Source: Steromphala cineraria
Taxonomy: Eukaryota > Mollusca > Gastropoda > Trochida > Trochidae
Length of the DNA: 64,000 nucleotides
Assembly (NCBI GenBank): GCA_916613615.1
Contig: OU744736.1
Span: 7,218,224 to 7,282,223 of the forward strand
Direction of reading: 5' to 3'
Below the pieces are notes generated by a model. That model saw nothing but the letters and a program-made list of their open reading frames with translations. It was not told the DNA's origin and searched no databases. Both the position numbers and the translations under genes were made by a program. Positions 36,701 through 45,700 of this stretch are shown here, piece by piece (the stretch's first letter is position 1; each line of letters opens with the position of its first letter).

Positions 36701-39700
36701 ATGATGAAGTATGTTATATTCAACACCAGCTAAACAATGTCAATATTCACTATAGACCAACAATTGACAAGGAAGAAAAACAAACTTCTATTAGATAAGT
36801 TTCATCAAATATAAAAATATATCTTGCTAAGTGATGAGATTTCATCTTAACATTGACTTAAGCTCATATTTGTAATATCAGTAAAGAATCCAAGAATGTC
36901 TGTTATTTGTAGGGTATCATTGTAAAGCTAGTCCTGCTTGATGACTGTGTCTTATAAAGGATCATTTATATGCAGTCTATGTCCCTTTTCAACAATTGTT
37001 GAATGTATGATATGAAAAGCCCACAAAATATTAATAAATTCATGGATGAATGTATGGTTATGTTTTTAGAATTTCATAGACTCAATTTGACTGTGAGGCC
37101 TTTACCTCCTGTCAGTTCTATTGACCTCCATCCATAGCCTTAAGGAGGTTCAGATAGACCTCTTGAAGCTGACTGTCTGCTGGGACACCATTGTCTCACC
37201 ACTACAAGATAAATAGGGAAAGATGTGTTTTTGTGTGGAAGATCTTTTTGATATGTGTGAAGTACTGCTGAAAGGATTAATTTTTTTGCTAATGAGGAGG
37301 CAGGATTAACAGTTTAATTAAATAGGGTTTAAGTTAAGAATTCCCCAAGGGCATTTTCTTGAGAATTCTGAAGAAATGAATTTCCTTAGGTTATGATTTG
37401 AAGTGTTTTGATAGGGTAGCAGGAATAGGGTAGCAGGAATAGGATTTACCGGTAATTCATTTATTCAGAGACATACTAGTTTGTATGTGGAGTTATCAAT
37501 TTCATCATGGTCTACATTGGATGTATGAAATGCATCAAAGGTAAGGAAGAGCTCCCATCTAAACTTCAAAATAGGATTTTACAATTCAAATTATTTTAAC
37601 CATTTGTATCAATAAATACTCTTGGGCATATATACACAAGATTAGATAATGTTTTGCTGTGTATGCAGAAATCATAGGGATGTTGTGGTCTTTGGAAAAT
37701 AATTACTGTTGTGTGTTCCATTGCAGGAAGTATAATTTTTACACATATTTTGTTGCACTACTCAAGGAAGTCAGAGTTTGGTTGCACTGATACAGGAAGT
37801 TGATTTGTTTGATGCAGCTTTTTGTCTATTCCCATTGATGTTTGCCTGTTTCATTACTTATTGGTTTGGTTAACCAATACACTGTGACTCTACTGAGAAA
37901 CGTGGAGATTTGTACTGTTTTGTTGGTTTGATGTTCTTTTGCTTGAAGTGCACACATGTGTACAGTGCCTGACTGCAGAGATTGGAATATCTGCATTTGA
38001 GTTGTTGTGACTTACTGGAACATCACTGTACATGATGTGTTTAAAAATGTGAACTACTGCCAGTGATCTTATCAAGTAAGGCTTGTGGTTTAAAACATCA
38101 ACCAGACCTCCCTTATATTTTACAAGCCCTGTAATATGTAGACAAGCCATGTGGGCTTGTTAACCCCTTTCTCCAACAAGCCCTACCTAACCAGCAAGTT
38201 GCTGGCAGGTGGGCAAGTATTTCAAGCACTGACTACTGAAAATACCTTCCAAGGAAATCAAATTTACTGATGTCCTGAGATGATTTGAGATTCTGGAGTC
38301 GACTATAATCATAGAATTTTCCCATTTAATCTGTACTTGCAGAATGTGAGACTTATTTCATATGACGACTATCTTGATAGATTCTTGAAATTACTTGGAG
38401 CAGTTCATCTATGGAAAGAATTAAATAAAAATGTTTTGGAGTTTCTGCAAAAACTGATAATTGGAACAACTAAGATGTAACACAGCATTGAGTCATCTCT
38501 TGACTTACCTACCAGTACTTGACAGACCTTCTCTCTGTATTTGCAGGCAAGTGTTGGATGGACGCGCTTGAACTGGCGCTCCGCTGCACCAACCTGCTGA
38601 TGCGCTCGATGACGAAGGACCGTGAGTCAGCCGCCGTGGACCCCGACCAAGACAGCATGCTGACCTCATTCCAGAACGAGACTGATAACCTTAACGAGAG
38701 CGACTGTGAGAAACACTTTGAGGGCCAAGGTGAGTACTCAATTTTGATACATGTTGACAGATCTATTTAACTCTCTCCTGGCCTTTGTAAATTCCCTTTT
38801 TTTCAATCAGGGTTTATTTTGACGGATCTGCTAAAACCTCTTCAGCTTCTTATGGTCCATTATAACCAGCAAAACGATTGACATTGCAAAATTTTCAGCG
38901 TATAGAGTATCAATGAGCATGTACATTCAATGAATAGCTGAATAACTAATATTCCTGTAGCATTGTAAGGCATACCCATATTTATCATCCAAAAAGTTTT
39001 TCCATAGGAGATTTCGCTTGTGGAAGATCACTCGTTGATAAAAGTAAAAGATCCTCTGCAAGCCTCAAAAATTTGTTACTTTTATCAATTTGTGTTGATA
39101 TATTTGATATCAGAAGACACTTTGGTAAGATTCTCTATATACCCTGATAAAGCAGGATGGTATCATTTTCAGGCACAATTATTTACAGCTTTTTGTATGT
39201 TAAAGCATTCCCTGTGTACAGGTCTAGATGAAATATATATATCTCGCAAAACGAGGCTTACTTCTAGAATATTGTGTATTGTCTTTCAGTGTTTGTAATG
39301 ATATTCATATTTCCTTGTGTACAGGTCTAGATGAAGACAGTCGGACGGACAGAGACGACGCTAACTGTGACACGGAGTCGAGTGCATCAGACGAGGAGAA
39401 TGATAAAACATTTGACGAGAACATCCGTCCCCTGGAGAGCCAGTATATACAGAACGTCACAGAGGAGCTTGGCATTGTAAGAGTTAACAAGAAATAATTC
39501 AGAGCATATTCATTGGCACATATGAGTTTATAAAAATCTCTCAATTTAGAGAAGGCAAATAATCTCTAAATTTATCTGTCAAGTTTCGCTTTAGGCATTC
39601 TAAGTAGATTTTAACGGAGTATTCCCTGATTTCTTTTCAAAAAAATGTTTGACTTACAGAGTGCATGATACCATTTGATAAAGGGAAATTATTATGTTAT

Positions 39701-42700
39701 TTGATAAATGGTAAACAGTAATGTAATATGTATATTATGGTTGCAGCAAGGAGATGCCTGTCAAACTGAAGAAGTCAACGATGAAAACAAGAGTCTTATC
39801 TGGACCCTGGTCAAACAGGTAGGTAAAGTGAAAAATACAGGGGAAATAGTCACAAATACCTTATTCTTAACTTTTACAAATTCATGATTCTGGATTTAAG
39901 CTTGACTGCAAGAACTATTTACTCATAGAGCACTAATTGTAGATTCCTTTTATCTTAAAAATCACAATGGCCGAGTTATACTAATTTAAATTTGATGGAT
40001 TGAGCAAATTTGTCGCATGAATGCATATGCTGTATGAAACAATTTCCCTTAATCTAACATTGATACATTTGGGATAACATTTTCTGCAATGTTTCAAGTT
40101 CTTGTACTTTTGAGGTTGAGCGCCATCCAGGTTTCTAAACCACATAACCTTCAGGAATTATGGTATCAGTAATTCCAATCACAATGTGTTCACAAGTCAT
40201 CTATGGTTGATGCCTCCAGGTGCGACCAGGTATGGACCTATCTAAAGTGGTTCTCCCGACCTTCATCCTTGAACCCAGGTCCTTCCTGGACAAACTCGCC
40301 GACTACTACTACCACGCAGACATCCTCACAGAGTGAGTACACCATCTCACTGCAATTTGTGTCCCGAGTCTGAAGCAATTTCAGTACATTTACTTGAAAC
40401 TCTTAAAATAGTTTATTTCTCTTTATCAGGGTTCGAAGCAGTCTTGGATAATAGATTCTTCATTCAATGTTTCTATGTATCTTTTGGCAATGGGTAGAAT
40501 CCAGGGATGCAGATTCAAATTTTTGCCAATCGGACATTCCACGTAAAAGTCGACAAATGATATTTTGTTCATAAATTTGGGTGCTTTATCTCACGTAAAT
40601 AAACGTTTAGGATTAGGCTAGTTGTTTCATTGATGACCGGTTCGTGTTTTCATTACGATTATGACCGACACAAGTGGGGCATTTTGCCTTTATTGATTGC
40701 TTGTTAGTCAACTCAGGCTTGTTTATCTGTTTGTTTAGTAATTCTTTGATTATCATCAATCGGTCAAACGACTTCTTGAATGTCCGACTGGTCACTTTTC
40801 CAATCGGTCAAACTGGATTCCCAATCGGACATGTCCGGCAAATAGACCGATTTCTGCATCCCTGGTAGAATCTACTTTATTTTGTGTATTATTTTCTCAA
40901 TGTCTTGTGTACAATTTCAAAATGTGTTGGGTGAGGTCACAATGAACAGTTGATTGACTTGTACATATACTTATGCCATCTCTAAACAGGCACCATAAGT
41001 CAAAAAGTAACAATACAATTTAATTTTGACATTTTTTATTTATTTAATTTTTTAGACCAGGTTATCTGTTGTATCTTTAATCAGTTTCACTAATGAAATG
41101 AATGTTTGTTCTCCCCAGTGCTGTTATACAAGAAGACCCTCTCACCAGAATGAAGTTGGTCATCAAGTGGTATCTGTCGGGCTTCTACAAGAAACCAAAG
41201 GTACCTACATCATCAAGCATTGAAGAAATAACAGATTGCAGATGCCAAAAAATAGGCAGTGAAGTTCTTTATACTTCTAAAGGCCAACACATATTCATCG
41301 CAATTTCATGAACTTGAATGAAATGCCAATTAAATTTGATCTCTAAGAGATGTTCGTTATCTTGAATAAATATTAAATAATTTGGTAATGAAAGTTTTGT
41401 GCCCTCTAAAGTCTCAATACTTGCATTGTACTCTGATCTCTTGTTCTTGCTTGCTCACTGTTACTAAAATTTAGTGAGACATCAATATCTGTATATCTGT
41501 ATGTCATAAAAATTATGAAAACAATAAACCTACTTGGGCTTTAGAATTGTAAGATATTAGTTAATTATTTGTGACAAATTATGGATTACCTATCTTGATG
41601 TTTCCAGGGTTTAAAGAAACCATACAACCCCATCATAGGAGAGACGTTCCGTTGTTACTGGCACCACCCCAAAACCAACAGTCGCACATTCTACATCGCT
41701 GAACAGGTTGGTTGGTTTTCTTGTTCATTGTTGTTTCTTTTTTTATCACTCATATGAGACAATTGAAAAAACTTAAGAGATGTTTAATATTATTCTTCAA
41801 ATTTCCATTGCAAGAATTAAAGGACTTTGCCTTTTTTTTAATGTTTTTAGTGTAATATGACTTTTCACAATGAATCCCCTTGGACATCGATCACCCCTGA
41901 CGAAGAGCATATCCACATCTGAATATTGTATTTTTGGTAAAATTGATGATTTGTATTCAAAGTTTTTATATTAGGTTTGCATACATCTGTGATGTAGATG
42001 ATAAATTGGAACCAAAAGGCTTCAAATATTGAAAAAATTAAAAACTTACTTTTCATACTGATGATGAATAAATTATTATACAGATTTCTCACCATCCGCC
42101 TGTGTCAGCGTTCAATGTCACCAACAGACAGGACGGTTTCAACATCACCGGCAGCATCCTCGCCAAGTCCAAATTCTATGGTAAGTTTCAGCTTGAATAC
42201 TAGTCAGTGAATATAAAAATGTCTAAATACACTGATCCAAGACATACATATGGTATGAGATTTGTGTTGGACAAAAAGTCACTTAATTACGAATGAAAAA
42301 ATATGTATTAATTGTGTGAATTTGTTGTAAAATGGTAAAACGTTGCAATATTCACAAAGGCAATGCAGAAGATGGCTTTAATGACATATGAATAATTAAT
42401 GTTTAAAACAACATATTTTTAAGTTGAAGTTACCCTTTTCAAACAACTAACTTCTTCAAGGTATTCTGTTTTTGAAAGATTAAAAAAAGCTGAATTCAAG
42501 CTTTCAAATTGTATTTCCTTTGAACAATTAGTAATTAAGATAAGTGAATCCTTTCCAAGCTTAGGGTTCATCCAAACTGCCCTTTTCCCACAACCAAAAT
42601 TTGTGACTTATGCATTGCAGTTACCTCATTATCATCATTAAATGACTATTGCAGGCAACTCCCTGTCCGCTGTCCTTGACGGCACGGCCAAACTGACGTT

Positions 42701-45700
42701 CCTGAAACGAGGAGAGGACTACTTCATCACCATGCCATACGCACACTGTAAAGGTGAGTTTTACTGGCCTTTCATTGGCTGGTTACTTATGTAAGAATGT
42801 GACAAAACAATCAGAGGATTGCATTTGCCTTGACAGGACAGAATGTACGTATTAAGAATGTGAACATTGTAGTCATGCTATCATCCTATTTTTTTGCGAA
42901 CCACTTGGTTTTAGAAAAATGCTATATGTACCTGATCTATGAATTGTCAATTGATGTTTTGGGAATTGTTTTGGTTTGATAATCAATTGAGTTATAAGGA
43001 CGATAGATGTGTTTGTCAAGGAGTAAAGGTTTCCAATATCGAAAGTATCAAACAATATTTTGTAAGGCAGCACTCAACATCCAATTAGCACAAAGTGTAG
43101 TTACTATTAATTCTCCATTTGGATTTCTTTAAGGATCTTTTCAATCATGTTTGCCCACCTGTAGATTACCTATGTCTACTTCAGGTATTCTGATTGGAAC
43201 ACTGACCATGGAGATGGGGGGTCGTGTCACTCTCGAGTGTCCCAAAACGGGATACAAGTGTGAACTCGAGTTTAAGCTCAAGGTTTGTTCAACCCTTTTT
43301 TCTCCAATGCAGTATGAAAAAATCAATTGATAATTGATTGTAAAAATGAGTATGTTTTCAAATGAACCTTGGGATGAATAATAAATTCATAAGCCGAATG
43401 CAATGTGTTAATTTACATGTCAATTATTTTTACAATAAATTTTTTTTCATTCTTGTTTGTAAACACTCTTGTTAGCAGGCAGGCTATCTGCAATAGTCAT
43501 GAGAATCTGCAATAGTTAAAAAAGGGTGATCTTAAATATTAAAATGTTATGAATCTATTTGCAGCCATTCCTGGGTAGCGGCGAGGCGTCGAACCGTATT
43601 ACGGGTAAGATCAAGCTGGGTCTGGACACCCTGTACAACCTGGAGGGGAGGTGGGACCAGGAGGTCTTCATCAAGGATAAGTCGACCGGGGTGAGTAGCA
43701 ATGGTCTCACTTATTGATAGTACGGATGGAATATTATTAATAGTATAGCGTGAATTCGTGTGGAACCATTTGCTTATTGAGAGTGCTTATTCACCAATTA
43801 TGTATATAATCACGTCCATATCATGCTCTGTATCACTTGCTTGAAAACAGTGTTAGTACCTACACCGAAACGTCGCACTCTTGCAATAAAGAAGTTGTAA
43901 ATCCATAGAACTTGTTCTCCTTCATCTTACCAACTTCTAAATGCCTCTTAAAGAAGTTATTGAGACTGGCCCCTGCTAATGATAATTGGTTCTGGAGGGG
44001 AGGTACTTATCTAGTATTACCAGTTCTAATAATAAATTAAATATCTTATAGAATAAGCATATTATTATACCCCCGCTACGACGTAGTCGGGGGTATATAG
44101 CGCTCCGCGTCTCCGTCCGTCCGTGCGTCCGTCCGTCCGAAATCGTTTCCTGAGCATTACTCAAAAACTATACCACTTAGAAACTTCAAATTTGGTATGG
44201 ATCTAGCCTATATGGTGCTGTGGTGCCTTTTAGGGGTTTCAGCTCAATGGTCCAAATAATTTTTGAAATTTTGACCCAAAACGGTCTGATTTTTGGACTT
44301 TGTCTCGTTTCCGGAGCATAACTGAAAAACTATACCACTTAGAAACTTCAAATTTGGTATGGAAGTAGCCTATATGGTGCTGTGGTGCCTTTTAGGGGTT
44401 TCAGCTCAATGGTCCAAATAATTTTTGAAATTTTGACCAAAAACGGTCTGATTTTTGGACTTTGTCTCGTTTCCGGAGCATAACTGAAAAACTATACCAC
44501 TTAGAAACTTCAAATTTGGTATGGATCTAGCCTATATGGTGCTGTGGTGCCTTTTAGGGGTTTCAGCTCAATGGTCCAAATAATTTTTGAAATTTTGACC
44601 AAAAACGGTCTGATTTTTGGACTTTGTCTCGTTTCCGGAGCATAACTGAAAAACTATACCACTTAGAAACTTCAAATTTGGTATGGAAGTAGCCTATATG
44701 GTGCTGTTGTGCCTTTTAGGGGTTTCAGCTTAATGTTTTGAATAATTTTTGAAATTTTTACCAAAAACGGTCCAATTTTTGGACTTTGTCTCGTTTCCGG
44801 AGCATATGTAAATACCAAATGACTTGCACACTTCAAATTTGGTATGGAAGTATACAGTCGAACCTCGGATACCCGGACTCCGTATATCCGTAAATCTCAC
44901 CTTACGGACAAAGATTTTTCAAACAATGTGTCTATATTTCTTAAGAAAAATGACCCAGTTAACCGGACGATTTGCTATCCGGACGATTTTCACCTGTAAC
45001 CAAAACAAGGTTCGACTGTATAGTGCTGTTGTGCCTTTTAAGGGTAATTCCAGGGTTCCCAGAATTTTATTCAAAAACTAAATAGCCGGGGATGTTTTGA
45101 AGTGAAATAGTTTTTAGGGTTGCAAGATCATTGTGTTCAAAGTCATTATCATTTCAAATTCATGTTACGTGAAGGCGGTCAAACTACAGGCGGGGGTATG
45201 TGAGCCGCGCTCACTTTTGCCTTGTTATCTAATTCTTTTTTAAATCAATTATTCTGTTAATAATCCTCAATACACTGCTATATTTAAGGAATAATCATAA
45301 AAATGTCATTGGGAGACAGACAGATCTTATTCATGATTAGGCATTTGTTCCAAAGTACAGAAAATTCATGGATAACAAATGTGATTGATCCCTCCAGGAA
45401 CAAGAGTTATTCTGGAACCCAAGTCCGGAGATCAAATCGAAAAGATTAAAGCGATACACCCTTCCTACAGAGACACAGTCAGAGATGGAGTCAGAGAGGT
45501 CAGTATTAGTGGAGGAAATACGGTAGCTAGATAGAGACCTGGTGATCTTTGGTCCTGGTTGTTAGTGTTTTGAGGTTTCTCTTCTTTTAACCATCAATAT
45601 GCTTAAATTATCGCTTTTTGGCTGTCTACTGGTCAGTCATACTTTATACAATGTTTCTATCATTCTGAAAATACGGTTCATTTACAACAAATATGAAATT

